From: an uncultured bacterium
Lineage (GTDB): Bacteria; Bacteroidota; Bacteroidia; Chitinophagales; Chitinophagaceae
Reading direction: 5' to 3'
NCBI GenBank assembly: GCA_903826405.1
Contig: CAIKEH010000005.1
Span: 1-64,000, forward strand
Length of the DNA: 64,000 nucleotides
The translations under genes and the position numbers were made by a program. Every line of letters starts with the position of its first letter. Within the stretch, counting starts at the first letter, position 1. The notes under the pieces were generated by a model. It saw only the letters and a list, made by a program, of their open reading frames with translations, ran no database searches and was not told where the DNA came from. Positions 46,781 through 55,384 of this stretch are shown one piece after another.

Positions 46781-48388
46781 ATGAGCCAGCCCAAGCAACC
46801 CACCAATTCCAAAGCATTGGCAACCCTGGTCATGGTTTTCTTTTTCTGGGGATTCATAGCGGCTTCGAACAGCATTTTCATCCCTTTTTGTAAAACCCAT
46901 TTCAACCTCAACCAGTTCCAATCCCAACTCATCGGCTCTGCCTTCTATGGCGCCTACTTCTTAGGTTCATTGATCCTGTTCCTAGCTTCAAATGCGCTCG
47001 GATATGATATTATCAACCGCATCGGATACAAAAAAGGGATTATATATGGACTTTGGATTTCCGTAGTAGGTGCACTCTTGATCATACCCTCTGCCAATGC
47101 CCACTCCTTCCCGGCCATCCTGGCTTCATTTTTTGTGGTAGCCTTGGGCTTTTCATTACAACAGACTGCTGCTCAGCCATTCGCCATCGCTTTAGGGGAT
47201 CCTTCAACTGGCTCACACAGACTTAACTTGGGAGGTAGTGTGAATTCCTTTGGAACCACCCTAGGTCCCATCATTGTCAGTTTTTTCCTTTTCGGCTCAG
47301 TTGGAGGCGGGGTCAAGGAAGTCACGTTGACCAATATCAACACGCTTTATCTTATCGTGGCGGGCGTTTTTGCCGCAGTCGCCCTTTTCTTCACCTTTTC
47401 CAATTTGCCGGCTGGGACCAATGACGAACCGGTCGACCAGGAGAACAAGGCTGCTGGTTCTCTACTGATGATGACAGGCATTGTCATTGGGATCATCATT
47501 ATCGGTCAACTGACCGATGTACCCAAAATCACCCTGCTTTTACTGACCATGGCCGCTGTGACGGGTGTATTGCTCTATTCAAATAAAAGTGCCCTGGCCA
47601 ACAGTGAAGGATGGGGGGCCATGAAATATCCTCAGCTGATCTTCGGGATGATCGCCATTTTCGTATATGTAGGTGCAGAGGTCACTATAGACAACAACTT
47701 CGGTGCATTGCTCAAAACACCCGGATACTTGACAGACCTGGGTCTGGATGAAAGCAAGATCTCCAAATACGTGTCACTTTATTGGGGAAGCCTCATGATC
47801 GGCCGTTGGACGGGTGCCGTGAGCGTTTTCAACCTGCATGGGATGGCCAAAAAGTTCGCCATGGTAGTGGTGCCGTTGATCGCCTTCAGCGTGATTTTGA
47901 TCGTGAATCACATTTACGGAAATGATATCACAGACTTGTTGCCCTATGTGGTTTTTGTCCTCATCGCCGTTGCTGCATTCTTCTACGGTCAGGAAAAGCC
48001 AGTGAAAACTCTGGTTGCTGTTTCTGTTCTGGCCTGCATCTTCATGCTCATCGGAGTCTTCACGAAGGGCATCGTATCCGTGTATTGCATCATGGCAGGT
48101 GGTCTTTTTTGTTCTGTCATGTGGCCATGTATCTTTTCCTTGGGCGTGGGCGGACTCGGCAAATACACCAGTCAGGGTTCAGCCTTGCTCATCATGATGA
48201 TCCTCGGCGGTGCCGTCATCCCGCCTTTCCAGGGATCCATCGGTGACAGCGCATCCATAGGCATGCACAATTCCTATCTTGTTGCAGCTGCCTGCTTCGC
48301 AGTCCTCGTCATCCTGACCCTGAAACTCAGGAATGTACTTCGTTCACAAGGTCTTGACTTCGATCAGCAGATCGAAGGGGGACATTGA
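46781..48388 (+). CDS. Sugar MFS transporter (FucP/GluP-type)
   Basis: This 535-residue protein is an FHS-family sugar:proton symporter with twelve or more helices: ATLVMVFFFWGFIAASNSIF in helix 1, FFVVALGFSLQQTAAQPFA and GSVNSFGTTLGP, both family hallmarks. Family members import fucose, glucose or galactose; with the ROK kinase gene 24 bases downstream, glucose is the likeliest substrate. A central stretch with AAVTGVLLYS makes it longer than E. coli FucP. The start at 46781 avoids a 13-residue unlike extension; an AACGTTTG sequence sits 3 bases upstream. Confidence 0.9.
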   Translation: MSQPKQPTNSKALATLVMVFFFWGFIAASNSIFIPFCKTHFNLNQFQSQLIGSAFYGAYFLGSLILFLASNALGYDIINRIGYKKGIIYGLWISVVGALLIIPSANAHSFPAILASFFVVALGFSLQQTAAQPFAIALGDPSTGSHRLNLGGSVNSFGTTLGPIIVSFFLFGSVGGGVKEVTLTNINTLYLIVAGVFAAVALFFTFSNLPAGTNDEPVDQENKAAGSLLMMTGIVIGIIIIGQLTDVPKITLLLLTMAAVTGVLLYSNKSALANSEGWGAMKYPQLIFGMIAIFVYVGAEVTIDNNFGALLKTPGYLTDLGLDESKISKYVSLYWGSLMIGRWTGAVSVFNLHGMAKKFAMVVVPLIAFSVILIVNHIYGNDITDLLPYVVFVLIAVAAFFYGQEKPVKTLVAVSVLACIFMLIGVFTKGIVSVYCIMAGGLFCSVMWPCIFSLGVGGLGKYTSQGSALLIMMILGGAVIPPFQGSIGDSASIGMHNSYLVAAACFAVLVILTLKLRNVLRSQGLDFDQQIEGGH

Positions 48389-48412
48389 TTCATTACTTTC
48401 GACAGATCACAT

Positions 48413-49390
48413 ATGGACATACCCATCTCACAGCAATACGCCATTGGTATAGATATCGGCGGAACCAATACCAAGTTCGGACTGGTCAACCACCGCGGAG
48501 ACATATCTTACCATGGTGCCATCCTCACCCACAAGCACGAGGATGTGAACGATTTCATCAACGACCTGTACGAAGCCATCCTTCCGGCTATAGAGGACAA
48601 TGGAGGCTTTTCGGTGATACGGGGCATCGGCATCGGCGCCCCCAACGGAAACATTTATAAGGGTACGATCGAATATGCGCCAAACCTGAAATGGAAAGGC
48701 ATCATACCGCTCGCCGACCTCATTGGAAAAAAATTCGGTGTCAAGGCTCGACTCACCAATGATGCAAATGCTGCCGCCGTGGGTGAGATGACCTACGGTT
48801 CAGCCAAAGGCATGAAGGATTTCATCATGATCACATTGGGTACTGGCGTGGGAAGTGGGATCGTGGCAAATGGTCAACTCATATATGGGCATGATGGATT
48901 TGCAGGCGAATTGGGGCATACCATCATCATCCCGGACGGAAGGTTGCATCCGGGAACAGGCGCACATGGTTCTCTGGAAGCCTATGCATCTGCAACAGGC
49001 GTTTCAAGAACGGCTTTGGAATTTTTGGATAAGGATCCCGGTAAGCCAAGCCTCATGCGTAACTATGCCCGGGAGGAAATCGATGCCCGCGTCGTTTACG
49101 ACTGTGCCATGGAAGGGGATAAAATGGCCTTGGATATCTACGAATATACAGGAAAGATACTCGGTCTTGCACTTGCGAACTTCGTCATGTTCTCCTCACC
49201 TGAAGCGATCATTTTCTTCGGAGGGATGTCAAAGGCAGGAGAACTGCTTTTGAAGCCAACCAGGGAAACCATGGAAAAAAATCTTCTCCCCATCTTTCGG
49301 AACAAGGTCAAACTCATCTTCAGCGAACTGAAAGAAGCTGATGCGGCCATACTCGGAGCCAGTGCACTGGTCTGGGAAACATCCAAATGA
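48413..49390 (+). CDS. ROK-family sugar kinase (glucokinase-like)
   Basis: This 325-residue ROK kinase has the phosphate-binding motif GIDIGGTNTK (about 12-21), ALTNDANAAAVGEMTYG, then TLGTGVGSGIV and GELGH (165-169). The usual Zn-binding cysteines (CxCGxxGC) are absent: the segment is HPGTGAHGS (179-187) before LEAYASATG. His169 is kept. With the transporter just upstream it probably phosphorylates imported glucose, feeding glycolysis and glycogen. Loss of the Cys cluster may change stability or specificity. Confidence 0.88.
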   Translation: MDIPISQQYAIGIDIGGTNTKFGLVNHRGDISYHGAILTHKHEDVNDFINDLYEAILPAIEDNGGFSVIRGIGIGAPNGNIYKGTIEYAPNLKWKGIIPLADLIGKKFGVKARLTNDANAAAVGEMTYGSAKGMKDFIMITLGTGVGSGIVANGQLIYGHDGFAGELGHTIIIPDGRLHPGTGAHGSLEAYASATGVSRTALEFLDKDPGKPSLMRNYAREEIDARVVYDCAMEGDKMALDIYEYTGKILGLALANFVMFSSPEAIIFFGGMSKAGELLLKPTRETMEKNLLPIFRNKVKLIFSELKEADAAILGASALVWETSK

Positions 49391-49412
49391 AGTAAAAAGA
49401 TACACCCAGAGA

Positions 49413-49437
49413 AAAAGCCCTGCAAAACAGGGCTTTT
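49413..49437 (+). terminator. Rho-independent terminator of the ROK gene
   Basis: A perfect 10-bp stem (AAAAGCCCTG/CAGGGCTTTT) with a CAAAA loop, located 23 bases after the ROK stop. The T run favours the plus strand. Confidence 0.88.
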
Positions 49438-49528
49438 ATCATTTAATCGCTTTCCCATTTATTTCTTACCGGCAAAGACCTTCAAGTCTGAAATTCATAC
49501 TTGCGTATCGGATCCATTTCCCGCTGAA

Positions 49529-50455
49529 TTAGGGGAGCTTTGTTCCCATGGTAAGCCATTCCTGCCTCCCCTTTTGCGGAAAGATATGCCTCTCGGCATG
49601 GTATGAGGACCTGACCAATGGGCCACTTTCCACGTAATCCAATCCCAACTCGTAGCCGATCTCCCTGAACTCAGCGAATTCATCCGGATGCACGAAACGA
49701 TCGACAGGCAGGTGTTTACGGGTAGGTTGCAGATATTGGCCGATAGTTACCACATCCACTCCACTGTCCCGAAGGTCCGTCAGGGTCTGTATAACTTCTT
49801 CTCTTTTTTCTCCCAACCCAAGCATGATCCCCGATTTGGTGCGCATTCCGCCTTCCTTGAGTATACGCAACACCTCCATGCTTCTCCAGTATTTAGCCTG
49901 TATCCTAACCTGCCGGGTCAGTCTTTCCACTGTCTCGATGTTATGGGATACCACTTCCGGAGCAGCTTCAATGATGCGTTGGATATTTTCCTTCTCCCCT
50001 TTAAAATCGGGAATGAGGGTTTCCAATGTAGTTTCGGGATTCAGAGACTTGACTGCACGTATCGTATGATTCCAGACGATGGAACCACCATCCTTCAACT
50101 CGTCCCGGTCAACGGATGTGATCACGGCATGCTTGACTTTCATGAGGAAAATGGCTTCGGCCACACGTTGTGGCTCATCCCAATCCACATCTTCAGGTTT
50201 GCCGGTAGCTACAGAACAAAAACCGCAACTCCGAGTGCAAACATTACCTAATATCATGAATGTGGCCGTTCCGGCACCCCAGCATTCTCCCATATTAGGA
50301 CAGTTCCCACTTTCACAAATGGTATGCAGCTTATGGTTATCAACCAGTTCCCGAACGTTACGGTAACTTTCTCCGATGGGCAGCCGAACTCTTAGCCAAT
50401 CCGGCTTTTTTTGTTTGGGCTGCTCGGACGTATTGATGACGGGTAATTCCTTCAT
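49529..50455 (-). CDS. lipA: Lipoyl synthase
   Basis: LipA inserts sulfur into octanoyl-carrier chains to make lipoate, using a radical-SAM cluster and an auxiliary cluster. The auxiliary-cluster cysteines are C47, C52 and C58 ([12 protein letters not shown]) and the SAM-cluster cysteines are C73, C77 and C80 (CTRSCGFC). The C-terminal Ser ligand is in RSSYHAER. The 308-residue length is normal. lipB is not adjacent. A perfect TAATTTTG element lies 23 bases upstream of the ATG. Confidence 0.97.
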   Translation of the reverse strand: MKELPVINTSEQPKQKKPDWLRVRLPIGESYRNVRELVDNHKLHTICESGNCPNMGECWGAGTATFMILGNVCTRSCGFCSVATGKPEDVDWDEPQRVAEAIFLMKVKHAVITSVDRDELKDGGSIVWNHTIRAVKSLNPETTLETLIPDFKGEKENIQRIIEAAPEVVSHNIETVERLTRQVRIQAKYWRSMEVLRILKEGGMRTKSGIMLGLGEKREEVIQTLTDLRDSGVDVVTIGQYLQPTRKHLPVDRFVHPDEFAEFREIGYELGLDYVESGPLVRSSYHAERHIFPQKGRQEWLTMGTKLP

Positions 50456-50478
50456 GAAAACAGGAAAGATTTGAAAGG

Positions 50479-50486
50479 CAAAATTA
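50479..50486 (-). promoter_or_regulatory. -7 promoter element of lipA
   Basis: On the minus strand this is TAATTTTG, an exact TAnnTTTG, in the 33-base gap between the unknown secreted protein gene and lipA. No clear -33 box is visible. Confidence 0.5.
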
Positions 50487-50488
50487 AC

Positions 50489-51325
50489 TCATTTGCGATT
50501 ACCGAAACAGATGGCGATGTAGCCGTTGACAAACAGGCTTTTGGGATCGACATTAACCATTTGTTCGATCTTTTTGGTATACCATTCAAAATTGAATCCG
50601 GTCTCGATGGCACTTATGGTGGTATTGAAACGAGCCCAATCAAAGCGAAGTGCAGCCTTGGCATGTAGACCGGGAATAACTTTCAGATCGCTCCATCCCG
50701 TACCCAAACCTGTTCCTCCAATGATGCCCGGACCCATGAATTCAGCACTATCCGCGGTAGAGAATTTGATCCTCTTGGTCTGGCTGGATCCCAGTGGCGA
50801 TTCTACTTCAATATAATATGGCCGCAACAAGCCAAGGGAAAGCCCTCCCGAATACAAACCATAGACCGCAACGCCGTTCTTATTCCCCTTCCCGCCAATC
50901 ATGATCTGTTGTCCTATTCCCATTTTGAATTGATAGAAGATGTTCTTCTTTCCATATACAAATGGACTACCCAGGATGACGAGTCCGCCACCTAATTGAC
51001 TGCCATTGGATTGCTTATCCTCCTTCGGATGTTTTTTCTCGTTGAATTCAAACTGGAAAATGGTCGCCTTGTAAGGGGTTTTCATTTTCGCGTATTCATA
51101 AAAGCCACCATAGCCGTCATTGTTGAATCGGAAACCGAAGATCGATTGCTTGGCATAGGAAGGCACACCTTCCTCTTCCATTCGAAGCATGTTGTTCATC
51201 CGGCTTCGCTTGGCTGTTTTTTTATCCGTCTTGGTGGCAGGCAAATGAGTTGACTGTGAAGGAACTTGCGCGGCGAGGTAAAAGGCGCACAGCAGAAGGA
51301 ATATCGTGATCCCGGTTCTTTTCAC
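50489..51325 (-). CDS. Unknown secreted protein, likely outer-membrane-associated
   Basis: I do not recognise this 278-residue protein. With GTG at 51325 as start it has a signal peptide (KRTGITIFLLLCAFYLAAQ), then a basic segment, then alternating aromatic-Gly strands (FGFRFNNDGYGGFYEYAKMK, IFYQFKMGIGQQIMIG, YGLYSGGLSLGLLRPYYIEVE) that look like an eight- to ten-stranded barrel. The last strands (FEWYTKKIEQMVN, NGYIAICFG) would suit an outer-membrane protein. No other start fits: an upstream ATG frame runs over the OsmC start. It precedes lipA but shares no obvious function. Confidence 0.65.
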   Translation of the reverse strand: MKRTGITIFLLLCAFYLAAQVPSQSTHLPATKTDKKTAKRSRMNNMLRMEEEGVPSYAKQSIFGFRFNNDGYGGFYEYAKMKTPYKATIFQFEFNEKKHPKEDKQSNGSQLGGGLVILGSPFVYGKKNIFYQFKMGIGQQIMIGGKGNKNGVAVYGLYSGGLSLGLLRPYYIEVESPLGSSQTKRIKFSTADSAEFMGPGIIGGTGLGTGWSDLKVIPGLHAKAALRFDWARFNTTISAIETGFNFEWYTKKIEQMVNVDPKSLFVNGYIAICFGNRK

Positions 51326-51351
51326 AGTGCTGATTTTAATGATACAAGATG

Positions 51352-51359
51352 TAAATTTA
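51352..51359. promoter_or_regulatory. Palindromic -7 candidate shared by divergent genes
   Basis: TAAATTTA reads the same on both strands and matches TAnnTTTG at 7 of 8 positions either way. It is 14 bases before the OsmC ATG and 26 bases before the GTG of the secreted-protein gene. Confidence 0.4.
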
Positions 51360-51373
51360 GGCAAAAAACCGAC

Positions 51374-51778
51374 ATGACTTCCCGTATAGTATATGAAGGT
51401 GGGCTGAGAACCACCAGTACGCATCTGCAATCAGGATCCCTCATCGAAACCGATGCTCCGACAGACAATCAAGGTAAAGGGGAACGTTTCTCCCCTACTG
51501 ATATGGTTGGCACTTCACTGGCTGCCTGCATGCTAACGACCATGGCCATAAGGGCCCGGGACATGGAAGACCAGTTGAAGGGGATGAACATTGAAGTAGA
51601 AAAGATCATGGCTTCCAACCCCCGTAGAATCAGCCGCCTCAATATCATCTTCCACCATCCTCCTGGATTCACCGCAACGGAAGAACAGAAAAGGAATCTC
51701 GAAAATATAGCCATGACCTGCCCGGTCAAACAAAGCATACATCCGGATATAGAGTTGGATATCCGATATAATTGGTGA
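51374..51778 (+). CDS. OsmC/Ohr-family protein
   Basis: This 134-residue protein fits the OsmC fold of thiol peroxidases. Both redox cysteines are present: C52 in GTSLAACMLTT and C116 in MTCPVKQS. The opening VYEGGLRTTSTH and SPTDMVGTSLAA are family signatures. It probably reduces organic hydroperoxides in the cytoplasm. The OsmC start at 51374 is preceded by a shared palindromic -7 candidate. It stands alone on the plus strand. Confidence 0.9.
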   Translation: MTSRIVYEGGLRTTSTHLQSGSLIETDAPTDNQGKGERFSPTDMVGTSLAACMLTTMAIRARDMEDQLKGMNIEVEKIMASNPRRISRLNIIFHHPPGFTATEEQKRNLENIAMTCPVKQSIHPDIELDIRYNW

Positions 51779-51845
51779 CCTGTTCCGGAGCCACAGGAGG
51801 GGAAACCATCGGCTATCACTCTCAAAGAGGTTTCGAACAGGCCAC

Positions 51846-53117
51846 TCAGTTGCGCTTATCCCACCTTCCGATGAGAAGTTGCCCTATATTGCATTCAAGG
51901 CATTTCTTCTTGTCACAGTTTTCGTGCTTCAACTCCAGAACTGCTTGTGAACAAAGTGCATTCTCCAAACCCGCGTCTACCCCGGAAAATATACGGGTTA
52001 CGCGATTGTCTTCCTGTGGCAACCTTTCCAGCCAGTTTACTGCTTTTTCAATCATTCGCCGATCGTCCATCACCTTGCCATATGTATATAACAATGGAAT
52101 ACACATATTGATCAAGATACTATCCACCATTTTCGAGCCGACTGTTTTTTCCCGGAATGCGGATACTTCCTCTAAACGATAATGATAATGCCAGTAATCA
52201 TTGGCGGTCATCTTGAACATCTTCTTCATTTCCTCCAAATCCACGGAATCCCTCAAAGAAGCGAAAAGATGAATATGGGAATGAATCAGCATCGACAACT
52301 GAGCCAATCGGAGCATGGGGAAACTGCCCGGTCGCAGCCGGAAGAAAACCAAAGGCATGTGGAGTGGCTTAAGATCGTATTTGGCAGTCAGGAAATCATA
52401 TTCCCGCCTCAGCATGTGCACATATTTGTCTGATGAACACTGGGGCAGTACGCCACCCTGACCCAATAATAAAGCTTCCAGTTGATGTGGCTGATCCCTG
52501 TGCTTCCGGAGTAAGCGCAAGGGTAATGAGACCGCGATATGCTCAAAGGCATCACCATTATGCGTGCCTCCAAAACTTTTTGCGGTTTTGCGCCAGCAGA
52601 GTTCCTCCCAGTCATGTCCCAGATCTAGCCATTGTTGCCGCCACTCCACCGCCTTTTTTTCCAATCTCCGGATAACCAGTTTGCGCCACCATGCTTTACT
52701 CGGCCTTAGTCCGGAGCTTTTCCATTCGTTCTCACAAGCTATGTGTCCATCCTGGGACATCCAATTCTTATACCGGTCCAGAAGAATTTTCTTTACCCTA
52801 TCCCTCAATTCCAAAACAGGAACTCCATTGGCCAGGGCAACATCATGCTGCCAGACCACATGGAGAATCACATTCCGGTAGTTGGGATCTTCATCATGAC
52901 CATGACGTAGCCAATCGGAGGTACGAAGATGCAACTCCACCTGACCGGACCAGATCAATCCATTGATCTGTATCCTGGCAACTTTGAAATCAGGTCCTTG
53001 ATCATGATTCCAATACCCGGGTTCAAGAATTTTAAGTTCATGCCCCTCCATGGTAGTTAGTGAATGGATGTCGAATAATCCTTGCTTCCAGATGAACTGA
53101 AACAACTGTTCAGTCAT
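51846..53117 (-). CDS. DUF2851 family protein
   Basis: This 423-residue protein matches DUF2851, a family of unknown function common in Bacteroidota: MTEQLFQFIWKQGLFD, LEPGYWNHDQGPDFKVARIQIN, WSGQVELHLRTSDWLRHGHDEDPNY and NVILHVVWQHD. The C-terminus has a Cys cluster (CDKKKCLECNIGQLLIG) that may bind metal. No signal peptide, so it is cytoplasmic. The N-terminal part has the look of a nuclease or phosphatase-type core, but that is speculative. It is followed upstream by the maf operon in the same direction. Confidence 0.88.
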   Translation of the reverse strand: MTEQLFQFIWKQGLFDIHSLTTMEGHELKILEPGYWNHDQGPDFKVARIQINGLIWSGQVELHLRTSDWLRHGHDEDPNYRNVILHVVWQHDVALANGVPVLELRDRVKKILLDRYKNWMSQDGHIACENEWKSSGLRPSKAWWRKLVIRRLEKKAVEWRQQWLDLGHDWEELCWRKTAKSFGGTHNGDAFEHIAVSLPLRLLRKHRDQPHQLEALLLGQGGVLPQCSSDKYVHMLRREYDFLTAKYDLKPLHMPLVFFRLRPGSFPMLRLAQLSMLIHSHIHLFASLRDSVDLEEMKKMFKMTANDYWHYHYRLEEVSAFREKTVGSKMVDSILINMCIPLLYTYGKVMDDRRMIEKAVNWLERLPQEDNRVTRIFSGVDAGLENALCSQAVLELKHENCDKKKCLECNIGQLLIGRWDKRN

Positions 53118-53306
53118 TTTTCGTGAAAGTAAAGATGGGGCTTAGCGAAAAAAAGGGGGAACGACGAAAATTCAGGGGGAAAAAATCATACCTATTCCAA
53201 AGAAATTGTTTCAAACGAAAAGATCCTCTGTGTGTAGAGAAAGGCTATGCCTGTATTCAGCCAGGGAAGTAACCCGGGAAAGAATGAATGGAAAAGTGCC
53301 ATTTCC

Positions 53307-53894
53307 TCAACTGAATTCGTTGATGAGTACCCCCACGACACGACTCACCGGCAGCCCCATGACATTGTAGAAATCACCCCGGATATGCTTGATGCCTACC
53401 ACTCCGATCCATTCTTGTATGGCATATCCCCCCGCTTTGTCATAAGGTTTATATTGATCTACATAATATTCAATGGCACGGGGTGGGATGTCGTGGAATT
53501 GAACTTCGGTGATTTCATGGAATGCTATTTCCTTTTGACCATCGGTCATGACCACCCCGGTGATGACATTATGAGAACAGCCAGAAAGTCTGCCCAGCAT
53601 CATGATGGCATCCTCCCGATTGGTCGGCTTTCCCATGATTTCCTGATCGATGATCACGATGGTATCCGCCGCTAACACCAGCCTTCCTGTTTCGTACTTC
53701 CTGTATAGATCCGTGCTCATGGCAGCCATTGCCTTTCCTCTAGCAATGTGCACAGGGACCTGTTCTATATCCAGACCCGGCGGATAAGACTCATCCGTTT
53801 CCCTGACCAGGATATCAAAGTCGATCTCTGCCCATTCCAAAAGCTGTTTACGACGGGGCGAATTGGATGCCAGAATGATCTTTTGATTAGTCAT
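53307..53894 (-). CDS. maf: Maf-family nucleotide pyrophosphatase
   Basis: Maf proteins hydrolyse non-canonical or UTP/dTTP-like nucleotides. The 195-residue protein opens with IILASNSPRRKQLLEWAEI, the Maf signature, and has LAADTIVIIDQEIMGKP, DKAGGYAIQEWIG and NVMGLPVSRV at the end. Its ATG overlaps the end of the UbiA gene by 4 bases (ATGA), so the two are coupled. It is last in the DUF2520-kdsC-ubiA-maf operon. Confidence 0.93.
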   Translation of the reverse strand: MTNQKIILASNSPRRKQLLEWAEIDFDILVRETDESYPPGLDIEQVPVHIARGKAMAAMSTDLYRKYETGRLVLAADTIVIIDQEIMGKPTNREDAIMMLGRLSGCSHNVITGVVMTDGQKEIAFHEITEVQFHDIPPRAIEYYVDQYKPYDKAGGYAIQEWIGVVGIKHIRGDFYNVMGLPVSRVVGVLINEFS

Positions 53895-54826
53895 GATTTG
53901 TACCATTTGAAGAAAAGCATGGATAAAATACCGGCGAGCATTACACCCTTCACCATCCTGCTGACGAAGGTCCAATCCGTAGTTCCCTCTGACTTGACCA
54001 CCCGAAGGGAAACAACAGCAATGGGAAAGATTAAAGCTACGAAAGTATATGCCGTGAACCACCACCATTGCAGTTGCAATGCATAAACTTGCAACACCAC
54101 CAGACAACAGAAGATCACAGTGAGCCATACCAGTACAAAAACCCTGGTTGCGGGTATGCCCCAAACGATGGGCATGGTCCTGCAACCGTAACGAGCATCG
54201 CCATCCCTGTCTTCAATATCCTTCACCACTTCACGTACCAGAGAGATGATGAAAGCGAAACCAGCATACATGACCGCATATTTGAAGATCTTGCGCAGCA
54301 AGTCGGAATACCCGGCGGGAATACCGGACCTCAACAAATGGGGGATCTCAGCAACATAAAGGATGAGTATAACCCAGGCTGTCAACAAGGATATGATCAC
54401 ATTGCCTATAAGCAATTGTTTTTTGAAAGTGGTGGAGTAAAACCAGAGCATCAGGATCGCAATGAGATTCAGCATGCCGATCAATCCATCCACGCTGAAA
54501 CTGAGTAATAGGCCAATGGAAGACATCAACAAATGCCAAACGATCGCCCAGCGGCGGCGGATACGGCTTCCAATCACCAACTTATCGGGTTTGTTGATCC
54601 GATCGATGTTCAGATCGAAATAGTCGTTGATGATATATCCACCGGCGGCTATCAATACAGATGCGCCGATGATGCGATAGAGTATGTCAATGTCTATGTA
54701 AAGATGTGTCTCTGGCTGTTGTATCTGGAAGGGCTGGATGATGCAAAACCAGAACAAGAGCTGCGTAATGGCAATGAAGATGAGATTGGGAAAACGGATG
54801 AGCCTGAGAAATGCGCCAGCCAGCAT
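53891..54826 (-). CDS. UbiA-family prenyltransferase
   Basis: This 311-residue integral membrane protein has eight to nine helices and both Asp-rich motifs: NDYFDLNIDRINKP (67-80) and DIEDRDGD (about 205-212). These bind the Mg-pyrophosphate of the polyprenyl donor. It resembles the digeranylgeranylglyceryl-phosphate/4-hydroxybenzoate type, but the acceptor cannot be told. It overlaps maf by 4 bases and follows kdsC by 20. Confidence 0.88.
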   Translation of the reverse strand: MLAGAFLRLIRFPNLIFIAITQLLFWFCIIQPFQIQQPETHLYIDIDILYRIIGASVLIAAGGYIINDYFDLNIDRINKPDKLVIGSRIRRRWAIVWHLLMSSIGLLLSFSVDGLIGMLNLIAILMLWFYSTTFKKQLLIGNVIISLLTAWVILILYVAEIPHLLRSGIPAGYSDLLRKIFKYAVMYAGFAFIISLVREVVKDIEDRDGDARYGCRTMPIVWGIPATRVFVLVWLTVIFCCLVVLQVYALQLQWWWFTAYTFVALIFPIAVVSLRVVKSEGTTDWTFVSRMVKGVMLAGILSMLFFKWYKS

Positions 54827-54846
54827 GAGGTGAAGATAATCCGGTT

Positions 54847-55368
54847 TCAGATACTTCGCAAACCGAGTTCATGCCCCCAATTACCTTGTATCCGGAGGGT
54901 CTTCTCGATCACATCCCGCACGCAACCCTCACCGCCACGCAACGGTGAAATATACCGACAAACCGCCTGCACATCTTCAGCGGCATCCGATGGACAGACA
55001 GGGAGGCCGACCACTGCCAATGCCGGAACGTCAGGCATGTCATCCCCCATGAAAAGCACCTGTTCCGGGATCAACCCCTTTGCAGCCATCAGACCCCGGA
55101 GACTTGCAGACTTATCCACCACATTCTGGAAAACATGCGTTATTCCCAATTTTCGAAGGCGATCGGCGACCGGATTTGAGATGGACCCGGTGATGATGGC
55201 CACATCATATCCCAACTTGATGGCCAGTTGAAGGGCGTATCCGTCCCGGATATTCATCTTTCGGACCCATTCGCCATCAGGCATGACCAACAAACTGCCA
55301 TCCGTAAGCACTCCGTCCATGTCAAAAGCGAAAAGTCGGATCGGCTTGAAGTGTTCCAATACATTCAT
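54847..55368 (-). CDS. kdsC: HAD-family phosphatase, KdsC-like
   Basis: This 173-residue HAD phosphatase matches KdsC, which removes phosphate from KDO-8-phosphate in LPS core synthesis. The DxD motif is FDMDGVLTDG (D16, D18), the Thr/Ser motif is AIITGS, and GDDMPDVPAL is the third motif. The short cap and the length fit KdsC. I set the start at 55368 because the extra upstream residues overlap DUF2520. A TATCTTCG sequence 4 bases upstream resembles a -7 element. Confidence 0.88.
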   Translation of the reverse strand: MNVLEHFKPIRLFAFDMDGVLTDGSLLVMPDGEWVRKMNIRDGYALQLAIKLGYDVAIITGSISNPVADRLRKLGITHVFQNVVDKSASLRGLMAAKGLIPEQVLFMGDDMPDVPALAVVGLPVCPSDAAEDVQAVCRYISPLRGGEGCVRDVIEKTLRIQGNWGHELGLRSI

Positions 55369-55384
55369 GGACCGAAGATAAGAT

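Noticed and set aside
53895-54185. N-terminal extension of maf to 54185
   Set aside because: The extra 97 residues overlap the UbiA gene and do not resemble Maf; the ATG at 53894 overlaps the UbiA stop as in a coupled operon.
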